Source: Lutimaribacter saemankumensis (lineage in GTDB: Bacteria > Pseudomonadota > Alphaproteobacteria > Rhodobacterales > Rhodobacteraceae). From it: DNA of 64,000 nt. The position numbers and the translations under genes were made by a program. The notes under the pieces are model-generated. The model was not told the origin of the DNA, ran no database searches, and saw only the letters and a program-made list of their open reading frames with translations. Below are positions 33,526 through 42,635 of the stretch, piece by piece (position 1 is the first letter of the stretch; each line of letters starts with the position of its first letter). The stretch lies in contig NZ_FNEB01000001.1 in the NCBI RefSeq assembly GCF_900100005.1, positions 558,001 to 622,000 of the forward strand, given 5' to 3'.

Positions 33526-34725
33526 ATGAGCACCCGCAACACCGCGACCCGATTTGGCAGCGTTGCCAAGACCTTTCACTGGCTGACCGCCTTGCTGATC
33601 CTGACGGCCATCCCGCTTGGCCTTATCGCCGAGGACATGGCCCACGGGATCACCCAGGGCGACAGCGCCGCGCTCGCGCAGGTGGCAACGTTGTTTTCCC
33701 TGCACAAGACGATTGGCGTCGCGGCCTTCGTAACGGCCCTGCTGCGCATTCTCTGGGCCGTCGTGCAGCCCAAACCCGGCCTGCCGAACGGAGCAAAAAA
33801 GGGCGAGGCATTCCTGGCCGCGATGATCCACTGGGCACTTTACGGTGCGCTGGTGATCGTGCCGCTGTCGGGCTGGGTGCATCACGCCGCACAGACCGGG
33901 TTTGCCCCGATCTGGTGGCCGTTCGGGCAAACCCTGCCCTTCGTTCCGCAAAGCGCGGCCTGGGCCGAAGCGGCGGGAAGCGTACACTGGCTGTCGACCA
34001 AGATCCTGATCGGGGCCATCCTCCTGCACGTGGCGGGTGCGCTGAAACACCACTTCATCGACCGCGACGACACGCTGCGGCGGATGCTGCCGGGCCGGGC
34101 CGAAGCCGCGCCAAGCGCCGTGCAGCCGGGCCACGCAATGCCCGCCGCCCTGGCGGCTGCGGTCTGGGTCGGCATCATTGGCTGGGGCGTCGCCGGCACC
34201 GCGGCAGAAGCACCACAGCCCGCCGCCATGGCGCAGGGTGCGGGTGAATGGCAGGTGCAGGGCGGCGAACTGGCAATCACCGTTCAGCAATTCGGCAGCG
34301 CCGTGCAGGGGCAGTTCGGACAATGGCAGGCCGATATCGCCTTCGACCCGGAAACCGGCACCGGCGATGTCACCGTCACAATCGCGATTGGGTCGCTGAC
34401 GCTGGGTTCCGTCACCGATCAGGCGCTCGGCCCGGATTATTTCGATGCCGCCACGCATGAAAGCGCGCGGTTCAACGCCGAAATCGCGCGGTCCGAAGGT
34501 GGCGCGCGCGCCTATGCCGCCACCGGGACGCTGACCATCAAGGATCAGAGCGTGCCCGTCACCCTGCCCTTCGATCTGGAGATCGCGGATGGCACCGCCA
34601 CCATGACCGGGGGCCTGACATTGGACCGGCGCGATTTCGGCATCGGTGCGCAGATGACCGACCCCGGCCAGCTTGGCTTTGCCGTCGAAGTCTCGGTCGG
34701 CCTGACCGCACGGCGCGCCGAATAA
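33526..34725 (+). CDS. cytochrome b561 fused to a YceI domain
   Basis: This 399-residue protein joins two domains. Residues 1 to about 190 form a four-helix cytochrome b561-type membrane domain with candidate haem histidines (FHWLTALL, LHKTIGVAAF, IHWALYGALV, LHVAGALKHH). After another hydrophobic segment near residues 205-225 comes a YceI-like lipocalin domain from about residue 240 (GEWQVQGGELAITVQQFGS, HESARFNAEIARS, GGLTLDRRDFGIG). YceI proteins bind isoprenoid ligands, so the fusion may couple a quinone-like ligand to electron transfer. A separate YceI gene lies 2 kb away. Confidence 0.85.
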   Translation: MSTRNTATRFGSVAKTFHWLTALLILTAIPLGLIAEDMAHGITQGDSAALAQVATLFSLHKTIGVAAFVTALLRILWAVVQPKPGLPNGAKKGEAFLAAMIHWALYGALVIVPLSGWVHHAAQTGFAPIWWPFGQTLPFVPQSAAWAEAAGSVHWLSTKILIGAILLHVAGALKHHFIDRDDTLRRMLPGRAEAAPSAVQPGHAMPAALAAAVWVGIIGWGVAGTAAEAPQPAAMAQGAGEWQVQGGELAITVQQFGSAVQGQFGQWQADIAFDPETGTGDVTVTIAIGSLTLGSVTDQALGPDYFDAATHESARFNAEIARSEGGARAYAATGTLTIKDQSVPVTLPFDLEIADGTATMTGGLTLDRRDFGIGAQMTDPGQLGFAVEVSVGLTARRAE

Positions 34726-34782
34726 GGGCTTGCCAGTCCCGTCCGCCTTGTCCCTACTGTGGCAAAACCGCAGGGGGACAAG

Positions 34783-36195
34783 ATGGACAAACCGATCTGG
34801 CAACTGAGCGCCACGCAAACCGCAGCAGCAATCCGCGAGGGCCGGCTGACCTCGGTCGAAGCGACCGAGGCGCATCTTGCGCGGATGGACGCGGTGAACC
34901 CGGCGCTCAACGCCGTGGTGCTGGACATGCGCGACAACGCGCTGGACACCGCCCGCGCTGCCGATGCCGCGCTCAAGTCCGGCGACATTCACGGCCCGCT
35001 GCATGGTGTGCCGATCACCGTCAAGCAGAATGTCGATGTCGAAGGAACGCCCAATATCAACGGCGTGCCCGCCAACACCGGACTGATCGCCCCGGACGAT
35101 GCGCCCGTCACCCGCAACCTGCGCAATGCAGGCGCCGTGATCCTGGGCCAGACCAACACGCCCGAATTTTCCATGCGCGCCTTTACAGACAACCCGGTGC
35201 ATGGCCTGACGCTGAACCCCTGGGACGATGCCATCACCTGCGGCGGCTCGTCCGGGGGCGCGGCCTCGGCGGTGGCAGCGGGGATCGGCACGCTGGCGCA
35301 TGGCAACGATATCGGCGGCAGCCTGCGCTGGCCCGCCTATTGCTGCGGTGTTGCCACGATCCGCCCGACGCAGGGGCGCATCCCGGCGTTCAACCCGTCG
35401 CTGGCCGGGGAACGCCCGTTTGTCGCGCAGCTATTCTCGACGCAGGGTCCGATCTGCCGTGACGTGGCTGACACCGTGCTTGGGCTGAGCGTGATGGCGG
35501 CCCGCGACGCGCGCGACCCGCTGCATGTGCCGATGCCGATGACCGGCGCGCCGCAGCCCAAGCGCGTGGCCATGGGCAAGGTCTATGACGACATGCACGC
35601 CGATACAGGCATCCTGGACATCTATGCACAAGCGGCCGACCACCTGCGCGCCGCCGGCTATGAGGTGGACGAGGTGGACCTGCCCGACGTCAAGGGATGC
35701 TGGCAGGCCTGGACGGATCTTCTGTTCGCCGAAATGTGCACCCTGTCCGAAGACGCCATGCGCGCTGCCGGATCAGAAGATTTCAACCGCGTGATGGACG
35801 CCTACAAGGCGTTTTCAAACCCGCTCGACCTGAAATCCTACATGCTGGCGCAGGCGCAGCGGCTGACCCATCTGCGGCAATGGCTGTCGGTGCTGGAGGA
35901 CTATCCGGTGATCCTGACGCCGCTGATGGTGCAGCGCACACCAGGCCCGCGCGGCGACCTGGACGACGCCGACGCCGTGCGCCGCCTGATGCAGGACGGC
36001 GCGCGTTACCTGGGCATCATGAACTACCTCGGCCTGCCTTCGGCGCTGGTCCCGGTCGACACGCTCGACGGGCATCCTGTCGGTGTGCAACTGACCGCCA
36101 CCCGGTTCCGCGAGGACACGGCGCTGGCGGCGGCACAGGCGATCGAGGATCGCGCCGGCACGCTGCTTGGCCGGCTCTGGGCGAAGATGGACTAA
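34783..36195 (+). CDS. amidase family protein
   Basis: This 470-residue amidase-signature enzyme hydrolyses an amide of unknown identity. The Ser-Ser-Lys triad can be placed: Lys81 in GVPITVKQNVDVEGTP, Ser156 in CGGSSGGAASAVAAG and the nucleophile Ser180 in GNDIGGSLRWPA. The ATG at 34783 follows a GGGGGAC site; a GTG at 34759 also exists. The substrate cannot be deduced. It converges with the VOC gene. Confidence 0.9.
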   Translation: MDKPIWQLSATQTAAAIREGRLTSVEATEAHLARMDAVNPALNAVVLDMRDNALDTARAADAALKSGDIHGPLHGVPITVKQNVDVEGTPNINGVPANTGLIAPDDAPVTRNLRNAGAVILGQTNTPEFSMRAFTDNPVHGLTLNPWDDAITCGGSSGGAASAVAAGIGTLAHGNDIGGSLRWPAYCCGVATIRPTQGRIPAFNPSLAGERPFVAQLFSTQGPICRDVADTVLGLSVMAARDARDPLHVPMPMTGAPQPKRVAMGKVYDDMHADTGILDIYAQAADHLRAAGYEVDEVDLPDVKGCWQAWTDLLFAEMCTLSEDAMRAAGSEDFNRVMDAYKAFSNPLDLKSYMLAQAQRLTHLRQWLSVLEDYPVILTPLMVQRTPGPRGDLDDADAVRRLMQDGARYLGIMNYLGLPSALVPVDTLDGHPVGVQLTATRFREDTALAAAQAIEDRAGTLLGRLWAKMD

Positions 36196-36213
36196 GTGTC
36201 TGCCGGGCGCGGC

Positions 36214-36630
36214 CTACCCGTCGCGCGAGGGTTCGTTCGGATCGCTGGAAAACAGGGCGACCTTGTTGCCCTGTGGATCGCGCAGGTAGCCGACATAGAA
36301 ATGCGGCCCGTATGCCGCGCGAAACCCCGGCGCGCCTTCATCCGTGCCGCCGGCGGCAAGCCCGGCGGCATGCAGGGCGCGGACCTCGGCCTGGCTGTGG
36401 GCCTCGAACGCGACCATCGTGCCGTTACCGGACGAAGCCGGGCGGCCATCGAAGGTCGGCTTCACATAGAAATCGGGTGATACAGGCGTTTGTCCCGGAT
36501 CCACCGGCAGGACGTAACTCAGCCCCTCGGGCCCTTCGGTCAGACCGTAGCCGAGTGCCGGCAAGAAAGCGGAGTAGAACCGTTTTGCGGCCGCGATGTC
36601 GTCGGCACCGAATGTGACATAGGCGATCAT
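36214..36630 (-). CDS. VOC family (glyoxalase-like) protein
   Basis: This 138-residue protein begins MIAYVTFGADDIAAAKRFYS, the usual start of vicinal oxygen chelate proteins, and ends with YVGYLRDPQGNKVALFSS, where a metal-binding residue often lies. The substrate is unknown. The start at 36630 was chosen from the family N-terminus; the upstream frame is an antisense extension. It ends convergent with the amidase gene. Confidence 0.87.
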   Translation of the reverse strand: MIAYVTFGADDIAAAKRFYSAFLPALGYGLTEGPEGLSYVLPVDPGQTPVSPDFYVKPTFDGRPASSGNGTMVAFEAHSQAEVRALHAAGLAAGGTDEGAPGFRAAYGPHFYVGYLRDPQGNKVALFSSDPNEPSRDG

Positions 36631-36750
36631 CGTTTCCGGCGCTTTCCTCTGATCCGGGTACAGGTACGGTACGACCCGGTTCTGGACACCATCGCCGGAT
36701 GGGACCGGCCTAACATGGATCGGCGATGCCGGAAACGAAAACCGCGGCAA

Positions 36751-36789
36751 GAAAGAGAAAGGGCCGCGCGGATGTGTTCCGCGCGGCCC
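36751..36789 (-). terminator. intrinsic terminator of the yceI-like gene
   Basis: A 12-bp GC-rich stem (positions 36761-36772 paired with 36778-36789) is followed on the minus strand by a T-rich tail TTTCTCTTTC, 24 bp after the YceI stop. Confidence 0.75.
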
Positions 36790-36812
36790 CTTCAATCGAT
36801 ACGAACCAAGGC

Positions 36813-37394
36813 TTATTCGGCCTTCATCGCCTCGATCGAGATCTGAACCTCGACTTCGTCGCTGACGGCGGGGGCGAACATGCCCAGGTCGAAATCGCTG
36901 CGCTTGAGCGTCGTGGTCGCGTTGAAACCGGCCCAGGGCTTGTTTGCCATCGGGTGGGTGCCGGCCTGTGTCATCTCGGCATCCAGCACCACCGATTTCG
37001 TCACACCGTTCAGCGTCAGGTCGCCGGTGATCATGGCCGTGTTGTCGCCCGTCACTTCGATCGCGGTCGAGGTGAAGCTGACCATTTCATCTTCGTCCGC
37101 GCCGAAGAAATCGGCCGACATGAAATGTTCAAAGCGGCCTTCCCAGCCCGTGAACATGCTGCGCACCGGGAAAGACACGGTCACGGTCGAATTGGCGGGG
37201 CTGTCCTGATCGAACATGATCTCGCCCTCGAAACCCGAGAACATGCCCCAGGTCGTGGAATAACCAAGGTGGTCATAGGAAAACAGCACCTGGCTGTGGC
37301 TTGAATCCAGAACATACTTTTCAGGGGCGGCCCAGGCAGCGGGGGCTGTCAGCAGCGCACCGGCAATTGCGGCGGCGGTCAGAAAACGGGTCAT
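36813..37394 (-). CDS. YceI family periplasmic protein
   Basis: This 193-residue protein has a signal peptide (TRFLTAAAIAGALLTAPAAW, cleavage near AWA-AP). The mature YceI lipocalin domain contains YVLDSSHSQVLFSYDHLGYS, GDLTLNGVTKSVVLDAEM and TTLKRSDFDLGMFAPAVSD. YceI proteins bind polyisoprenoid-like ligands in the periplasm. An AAAGGACTGAC site precedes the ATG at 37394. It may work alongside the cytochrome b561-YceI fusion. Confidence 0.9.
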   Translation of the reverse strand: MTRFLTAAAIAGALLTAPAAWAAPEKYVLDSSHSQVLFSYDHLGYSTTWGMFSGFEGEIMFDQDSPANSTVTVSFPVRSMFTGWEGRFEHFMSADFFGADEDEMVSFTSTAIEVTGDNTAMITGDLTLNGVTKSVVLDAEMTQAGTHPMANKPWAGFNATTTLKRSDFDLGMFAPAVSDEVEVQISIEAMKAE

Positions 37395-37517
37395 TGTCAG
37401 TCCTTTCGTGGTCATGCGACGGCATGTGTCAAAACGTGACCCACAAATTGCCCCTGACTGACGAAGGGGCAATTCCACAGAAACTCACATCTCCTGTTAA
37501 AGGATGCGCGGAAGTAA

Positions 37518-38012
37518 TCAGGCGGACTTGGCCAGGCTCTTTTCCAGGCCGTTTCGGATCGTTTCCAGGTTCTCGACCCTTTCGACCGGCAGCTGCACCA
37601 GGACCGCGCCCGAATTACCGATCACCGTAAGCATTCCGTCGCGCAGGCGGATGTCGGACAGCTCGTCGAAATCGAACCGGGCACGCACGCGCGGGATGCC
37701 GTCGCACTGGCGGCGGATATGGGTCAGCTGGCGCGCGTTGGTATCGAGGTGGATTTCGTCGGTTGCCGCGTTGCGGCCCCATTCCAGCAGAACGACGCCG
37801 ATACAGGCAAAGAACACGGAGACCAGCAGCTTCATCAGCACCATCATGCCGTCGCCGGACACGACCGGAACGAACCAGATTCCGACCGAGGCCAGAACCA
37901 GCACCGCACCGCCGAACCGCATCGCGCCGCTGACCATCGGGCACAGACCGCCAGTGGTCTGGATTTGTGCCGTGGGCAGGCGTTTTTCGATTTGATCAGG
38001 CAGTGCAACCAT
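37518..38012 (-). CDS. hypothetical membrane protein
   Basis: This 164-residue protein has two central hydrophobic segments (FGGAVLVLASVGIWFVPVVS and LMKLLVSVFFACIGVVLLEW) and a C-terminal soluble part with FDFDELSDIRLRDGMLTVIG, probably cytoplasmic. I do not recognise a family. The ATG at 38012 is preferred because GGAGGACGC lies just upstream; ATGs at 38048 and 38036 are alternatives. It is divergent from rpsF. Confidence 0.65.
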   Translation of the reverse strand: MVALPDQIEKRLPTAQIQTTGGLCPMVSGAMRFGGAVLVLASVGIWFVPVVSGDGMMVLMKLLVSVFFACIGVVLLEWGRNAATDEIHLDTNARQLTHIRRQCDGIPRVRARFDFDELSDIRLRDGMLTVIGNSGAVLVQLPVERVENLETIRNGLEKSLAKSA

Positions 38013-38270
38013 GACAGCGTCCTCCGGGTTCGGCATTTTTCGGGCCATGACAGCAATGTGATGCCAGAAAGGGGCAGGAATGCGGCACTCGCGCGGAAAT
38101 GCCGCGAAGCTGCGCCCCCGGCCCCGTTTCGCTTGCACCACGTCGCGATCCGGTGTATCCGCCCACATCCTTTCCGCAGGTAACACGGAACTGCGCAGTC
38201 TCTCGTGGGGGGTCGCGGAAAGGTCAGATGGCCCTCCTATGAAATGCGCTTGAACATGACAGGAGTGCAC

Positions 38271-38624
38271 ATGCCGCTTTACGAGCATGTCTTCATCGCG
38301 CGTCAGGATCTGTCCAACGCGCAGGCCGAGGGCCTCATCGAACATTTCGGCACCGTACTGAGCGACAACGGCGGCAAGATCGTCGACAGCGAGTACTGGG
38401 GCGTCAAGACGATGGCCTACAAGATCAACAAGAACCGCAAGGGCCACTATGCCTTCCTCAAGACCGACGCACCCGCGCCGGCCGTGCAGGAAATGGAACG
38501 CCTGATGCGGCTGCATGACGACGTGATGCGCGTGCTGACCATCAAGGTCGAAGAGCACGAAGAAGGCCCGTCGGTCCAGATGCAGAAGAAAGACGATCGT
38601 GGCGAACGCCGCGAGCGCCGTTGA
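38271..38624 (+). CDS. rpsF: 30S ribosomal protein S6
   Basis: This 117-residue ribosomal protein starts MPLYEHVFIARQDLSNAQAE and contains DSEYWGVKTMAYKINKNRKG, both typical of S6. The tail is basic and charged (KKDDRGERRERR). A GGAG site precedes the ATG at 38271. It is the first gene of rpsF-rpsR-rplI. Confidence 0.97.
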   Translation: MPLYEHVFIARQDLSNAQAEGLIEHFGTVLSDNGGKIVDSEYWGVKTMAYKINKNRKGHYAFLKTDAPAPAVQEMERLMRLHDDVMRVLTIKVEEHEEGPSVQMQKKDDRGERRERR

Positions 38625-38652
38625 TCACAGCCTGAAGAAAAGGACATAACCC

Positions 38653-38880
38653 ATGGCCGCTAAACCGTTTTTCCGTCGTCGCAAGGTGTGCCCCTTCTCG
38701 GGCGACAACGCACCCGCGATCGATTACAAGGACACCCGCCTGCTGCAGCGCTACATCTCGGAGCGTGGCAAGATCGTTCCCAGCCGCATCACCGCCGTGT
38801 CCGCAAAGAAGCAGCGTGAACTGGCCCGTGCGATCAAGCGCGCGCGCTTCCTCGCCCTTCTGCCCTACGCCGTGAAGTAA
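38653..38880 (+). CDS. rpsR: 30S ribosomal protein S18
   Basis: This 75-residue basic protein matches S18: [40 protein letters not shown] and [17 protein letters not shown]. It lies 28 bp after rpsF, preceded by AAGGAC. S18 pairs with S6 on the small-subunit platform. Confidence 0.97.
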   Translation: MAAKPFFRRRKVCPFSGDNAPAIDYKDTRLLQRYISERGKIVPSRITAVSAKKQRELARAIKRARFLALLPYAVK

Positions 38881-38892
38881 GGAGAGACTGAC

Positions 38893-39516
38893 ATGCAAGT
38901 TATCCTGCTGGAACGCGTGGCCAAGCTGGGCCAGATGGGCGACGTCGTCGACGTCAAGCCCGGCTTTGCCCGCAACTACCTGCTGCTGCAGAAGAAGGCG
39001 CTTGTCGCCTCGGAAGAGAACATCAAGTCGTTCGAATCGCAGAAAGCGCAGCTTGAAGCCCGCAACCTGGAAACCCGCAAGGAAGCCGAAGCGCTCGGCG
39101 AAAAGCTGGACGGCCAGCAATTCGTCGTGATTCGCCAGGCATCCGACGGCGGCAACCTGTATGGCTCCGTCACCACCCGTGACGCGGCCGGCGTCGCCAC
39201 CGACGAAGGCTTCTCGATCGACCGCAAGCAGGTCATCATCCGCACGCCCATCAAGGAACTGGGCCTGCACGAAGTCGAGGTGCACCTGCACCCCGAGGTG
39301 ATGGTCACCATGACCCTGAACGTCGCGCGTTCGCCCGAAGAGGCCGAACTGCAGGCATCGGGCAAGTCGATCCAGGACGCCGCCGCCGAAGAAGAGGCCG
39401 CCGCGGAATACGAGATCGCGGAACTGTTCGAAGACATCGGCTCGGCCGCTTCGGACGACGAAGACCTCGCACCGGTTGCGGAAGCCGCCGACGCGTCGGA
39501 CGAAGACGAAGACTGA
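38893..39516 (+). CDS. rplI: 50S ribosomal protein L9
   Basis: This 207-residue protein has the L9 N-domain ([39 protein letters not shown]) and C-domain ([23 protein letters not shown]). It is longer than the E. coli protein (149) because of an acidic C-terminal extension of about 55 residues ([19 protein letters not shown]), common in Rhodobacterales. A terminator follows. Confidence 0.97.
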   Translation: MQVILLERVAKLGQMGDVVDVKPGFARNYLLLQKKALVASEENIKSFESQKAQLEARNLETRKEAEALGEKLDGQQFVVIRQASDGGNLYGSVTTRDAAGVATDEGFSIDRKQVIIRTPIKELGLHEVEVHLHPEVMVTMTLNVARSPEEAELQASGKSIQDAAAEEEAAAEYEIAELFEDIGSAASDDEDLAPVAEAADASDEDED

Positions 39517-39541
39517 TCCCTTCGCCCACCAGACACCGGGA

Positions 39542-39573
39542 AACGCCGCGCCATCCGCGCGGCGTTTTTCTTT
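39542..39573 (+). terminator. intrinsic terminator of rpsF-rpsR-rplI
   Basis: The 10-bp stem AACGCCGCGC/GCGCGGCGTT with loop CATCC is followed by a T-rich tail, 25 bp after the rplI stop. Confidence 0.88.
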
Positions 39574-39582
39574 GGGCCCTGC

Positions 39583-39999
39583 CTATTCCGCGAAATTCCC
39601 GCCCGAGGTGATCGGCGACATGCGCACAAGGCGGCTGTCCGCGACGCCGGCCTGCCGGTGTTCCATCGCCTTGCGATACTGCGGATCCTTGATCATCTCG
39701 ATAAACGCCTGAACGCTGGGATATTCCGCGATGAAACACAGATCCCAGGCTTCGTCCTGCGGGCCGATCAGCATCTGCTCCATCGCGCCACGCCAGACGA
39801 TCCGCCCGCCCAGCCTTTCGAACACAGGCGCGCTTTCGCGGCCATAGGCGGCATAGGCCTCGCGCCCGGTTGCGCTGCGCCCGTCCTCGTATTCCGCGCG
39901 CGCGCGCAACTTCACGAGATTGAGCATGTGGATCGGACCCGGACGGTCGTTGTCACGAAATTCCCTGAATCCTTCGGATGTGAATGCAGTGTGCGACAT
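39583..39999 (-). CDS. DUF1330 domain-containing protein
   Basis: This 138-residue protein fits the DUF1330 ferredoxin-like fold: PIHMLNLVKLRARAEYEDGR, REAYAAYGRESAPVFERLGG and YPSVQAFIEMIKDPQYRKAM. The function of the family is unknown. It lies alone, convergent with the ribosomal operon, whose terminator ends 10 bp away. Confidence 0.83.
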   Translation of the reverse strand: MSHTAFTSEGFREFRDNDRPGPIHMLNLVKLRARAEYEDGRSATGREAYAAYGRESAPVFERLGGRIVWRGAMEQMLIGPQDEAWDLCFIAEYPSVQAFIEMIKDPQYRKAMEHRQAGVADSRLVRMSPITSGGNFAE

Positions 40000-40085
40000 G
40001 TCCCCTCCCTGTTCCGGTGAAAGCTTGCCGCCGCAGCCTGCGAAGTGGCCGGCAACGCGTCAATACTGACGCCGCGACGCAAATG

Positions 40086-40113
40086 AAAAGGGGCCGCCTG
40101 GCAGGGCGGCCCC
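40086..40113 (-). terminator. intrinsic terminator of tig
   Basis: On the minus strand the 9-bp stem GGGGCCGCC/GGCGGCCCC is followed by TTTT, about 30 bp after the tig stop. A second short inverted repeat (GGGAAACGCGCGTTTCCC) lies between. Confidence 0.78.
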
Positions 40114-40144
40114 GTCACTGGGAAACGCGCGTTTCCCGATTTCG

Positions 40145-41479
40145 TTATTCTTCGTCCAGCGCCTCGATGGCCTTTTGAAGATCGTCCTTGGACACCTCTT
40201 TCTCGGCCACCTCGGTCTGTTCCAGCACATGATCGACGACCTTGTCCTCGAAGATCGGCGCACGCAGTTGCTGCTGCATCTGCTGGTTCTGCTGGATGAA
40301 TTCAAAGAACTGACGTTCCTGACCGGGATACTGGCGGGCCTGGTTCATGATGGCCTGCGTCATCTCGGCGTCGGTGACTTCGATCTCGTTCTTGCGGCCG
40401 ATCTCGGCCAGCAGAAGGCCAAGGCGCACGCGGCGCTCGGCCAGGCGGTTATGCTCGTCGGTCGGCTCGACCTCACCGTGGTTGTGATCGTGCACTTCGG
40501 GGTTTTCCTCGTGCCACAACTGGTGGGCGATCTGCTTGGCCTCGGCTTCGACCAGGCTCGGCGGCAGGTCGAACTTGACGGCATCGTCCAGCTTGTCCAG
40601 CAGGGCGCGCTTGATCACCGCGCGTGCGGCACCGGCATATTCCGCCTCGAGCCGTTCGGAAATCTGCGCCTTGAGAGCGTCCAGATCCTCGGCGCCGTAT
40701 TTCTTGGCCAGCTCGTCGTCGATCTCGGCGGCCTTGGGCGCCTTCACGTCCTTGACGGTGCATTCGAACACGGCCGCCTTGCCCTTGAGGTTCTCTGCGC
40801 CGTAATCCTCGGGGAAAGTCACCTCGACATTCTTTTCCTCACCGGTCTTGACGCCGACAAGCTGCTCTTCGAAGCCGGGGATGAACGAGCCCGAGCCCAA
40901 CACCAGCGGGTAATCCTCGGCTGCGCCGCCTTCGAACGCCTCGCCGTCGACCTTGCCGACGAAATCGATCACGACCTGGTCGCCATCCTTGGCCTTGGAC
41001 CCCTTCTTGCGGCTTTCGAAATCCTGCACGTTCTCGGCCAGGCTTTCCAGCGCTTCGGTCACGGCCGCGTCGTCGGGTTTGACGACCATCCGCTCCAGCT
41101 TGATCTTGCCCAGGTCGGGCTCGGGGATTTCGGGCAGCGCCTCATAGGTCATGGTGACCTTGACGTCATCGCCTTCTTTCCAGTTCTCGCCATCGACCAT
41201 TTCAACGGCCGGCTGCAGCGCGGGACGGTCGCCCGTCTGTTCGAAATGCTCGGACATCGCGCCGTCGACGGCTTCCTGCATGGCCTCGCCCAGCAGGCGC
41301 TGGCCGAACTGCTTTTTCAGCAGCGCCATCGGCACCTTGCCCTTGCGAAAGCCCTTCATCTCGATCTCGGGCTGCGCCTCGACCAGCTTTTCGTTCACCT
41401 TCGCGTCGAGTTCCGCTGCGGTGACGATGATTTCGTACCCGCGCTTGAGGCCGTCATTCAGGGTTTCGGTGACTTGCAT
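40145..41479 (-). CDS. tig: trigger factor (ribosome-associated chaperone and prolyl isomerase)
   Basis: This 444-residue chaperone has the N-terminal ribosome-binding domain with the signature [21 protein letters not shown] central FKBP-type domain ([39 protein letters not shown]) and a long helical C-domain follow. A short His/Asp/Glu-rich insert ([17 protein letters not shown]) interrupts the C-domain. The ATG at 41479 follows GAGGACAAC; the longer upstream frame runs across repeats and the tRNA and is not coding. Confidence 0.96.
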   Translation of the reverse strand: MQVTETLNDGLKRGYEIIVTAAELDAKVNEKLVEAQPEIEMKGFRKGKVPMALLKKQFGQRLLGEAMQEAVDGAMSEHFEQTGDRPALQPAVEMVDGENWKEGDDVKVTMTYEALPEIPEPDLGKIKLERMVVKPDDAAVTEALESLAENVQDFESRKKGSKAKDGDQVVIDFVGKVDGEAFEGGAAEDYPLVLGSGSFIPGFEEQLVGVKTGEEKNVEVTFPEDYGAENLKGKAAVFECTVKDVKAPKAAEIDDELAKKYGAEDLDALKAQISERLEAEYAGAARAVIKRALLDKLDDAVKFDLPPSLVEAEAKQIAHQLWHEENPEVHDHNHGEVEPTDEHNRLAERRVRLGLLLAEIGRKNEIEVTDAEMTQAIMNQARQYPGQERQFFEFIQQNQQMQQQLRAPIFEDKVVDHVLEQTEVAEKEVSKDDLQKAIEALDEE

Positions 41480-41626
41480 TGTTGTCCTCGCATAAGCTGA
41501 CAGGCCGCCCGGATGGCGGCCTGAAGAAATTTGCGCCTTACTAGGCCGCGCCGTTGGGGGGATCAACCCTGAATCTGTGCCGCCGGGACGCCATTTTGAC
41601 CTTGTTCGCCGAATGGAAACGTCCCC

Positions 41627-41747
41627 CTCGGCGCGTTTCCGGGAAACACGCCTGCCGGGCGTCGTTTCCGCTGCGCTCATTTGTGGATTTCGCCCCTCTC
41701 GGCGCGTTTCCGGGAAACACGCCTGCCGGGCGTCGTTTCCGCTGCGC
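41627..41747. repeat. two 50-bp direct repeats between tig and tRNA-Leu
   Basis: Identical 50-bp copies lie at 41627-41676 and 41698-41747, a 71-bp period. Each contains the inverted repeat GTTTCCGGGAAAC, and a related GGGAAACGCGCGTTTCCC lies beyond the other end of tig. The function is unknown; it could be a small extragenic repeat family or a trace of local duplication. Confidence 0.8.
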
Positions 41748-41758
41748 GAAAACGACGT

Positions 41759-41843
41759 TGGTGCGGGTGGAGGGACTTGAACCCCCACGCCTTGCGGCGC
41801 CAGAACCTAAATCTGGTGCGTCTACCAATTTCGCCACACCCGC
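41759..41843 (-). tRNA. tRNA-Leu (UAG anticodon)
   Basis: On the minus strand the acceptor stem GCGGGTG pairs with CACCCGC, followed by A and an encoded CCA. The anticodon stem CCAGA/TCTGG encloses loop TTTAGGT, giving anticodon UAG. A long variable arm and GGGGGTTCAAGTCCC T arm are seen, as expected for a class II leucine tRNA. Confidence 0.95.
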
Positions 41844-42038
41844 ACGATGCGCAGCGGCCTTGTTTCAAAGGCTCAGGGCCGCGCGCCGCGCTCTCATAGC
41901 AAACCGGCGCAGCCGATGCGAGTGGAAAAAATTGTCGCGAAAAACACCGGGCCGATCCCCAGAAAGACCGCGACAAGGGCACATTCCTGCCTTAATGTGA
42001 TGGAAAAAACGAGGCAGTAAGGTAGCAGGATTAAGCCC

Positions 42039-42536
42039 ATGAAACCGCAAACGGTTGGGCGTGAAGGCGTTGTTGCGCGCCTTGCACGCGAAGTTGAATC
42101 CACTGGTCTGGTTGCAGGCAGCATTGTCATGACGCTTCAAGGTGAAATGCCCGTCGACGCCCTTGCGCCCGGCGATCGCATCATCACGCGCGAGGCCGGC
42201 ATGGCCGTCATCCGCGATATCCGCAAGAAAGAGGTCACCTGCGACATGATCGCGGTCATGGCCGGATCGCTGGGGCATACGCGGCCCGACCGGGACGTGT
42301 CGCTGCCCGCCGATCAGCGCATCCTGATCCGCGACTGGCGCGCCGAGGCGCTGACAGGCCGCAAACAGGCGCTTATTCCCGCCCGCACACTGGTCGACAA
42401 CGAATTCGTCCGCCTGCAAAAGGACGTCACCGTCACGCTCTACGAGATCGAGCTTGACCGCGCGCAGACGATCTATGCAGACGGGCTCGAAGTCGTAAGC
42501 CACATCACCGCCGAAGAATTGGAACGCGCGGCCTGA
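42039..42536 (+). CDS. stand-alone Hint-domain protein
   Basis: This 165-residue protein is essentially one Hint (Hedgehog/intein) domain: GLVAGSIVMTLQGEMPVDAL, APGDRIITREAGMAVIRDI, SLPADQRILIRDWRAEALTG and YADGLEVVSHITAEELE. The first position, usually the splicing cysteine or serine, is not convincingly kept, so splicing is doubtful. Hint domains are frequent in Rhodobacteraceae, often beside RTX-type repeats, but none are present here. A terminator follows. Confidence 0.8.
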   Translation: MKPQTVGREGVVARLAREVESTGLVAGSIVMTLQGEMPVDALAPGDRIITREAGMAVIRDIRKKEVTCDMIAVMAGSLGHTRPDRDVSLPADQRILIRDWRAEALTGRKQALIPARTLVDNEFVRLQKDVTVTLYEIELDRAQTIYADGLEVVSHITAEELERAA

Positions 42537-42565
42537 TACGCGTCCCTTCGTGACAGGTACAGATG

Positions 42566-42600
42566 CCCCCGGCAGCCGAACAGGCGGCCGGGGGTTTTCC
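42566..42600 (+). terminator. intrinsic terminator after the Hint-domain gene
   Basis: The stem CCCCCGGC/GCCGGGGG with a 13-nt loop is followed by TTTTCC, 30 bp after the stop. Confidence 0.78.
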
Positions 42601-42635
42601 TTTGACCGTGCCGCCTTTGCCCCCGTTCTCCGGTT

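Noticed and set aside
33364-35301. 645-codon minus-strand frame across the cytochrome b561-YceI and amidase genes
   Set aside because: Antisense shadow of two well supported genes.
41554-41837. Short ORFs across the 50-bp repeats
   Set aside because: They run through the repeats and tRNA-Leu on both strands; no ribosome site or protein pattern.
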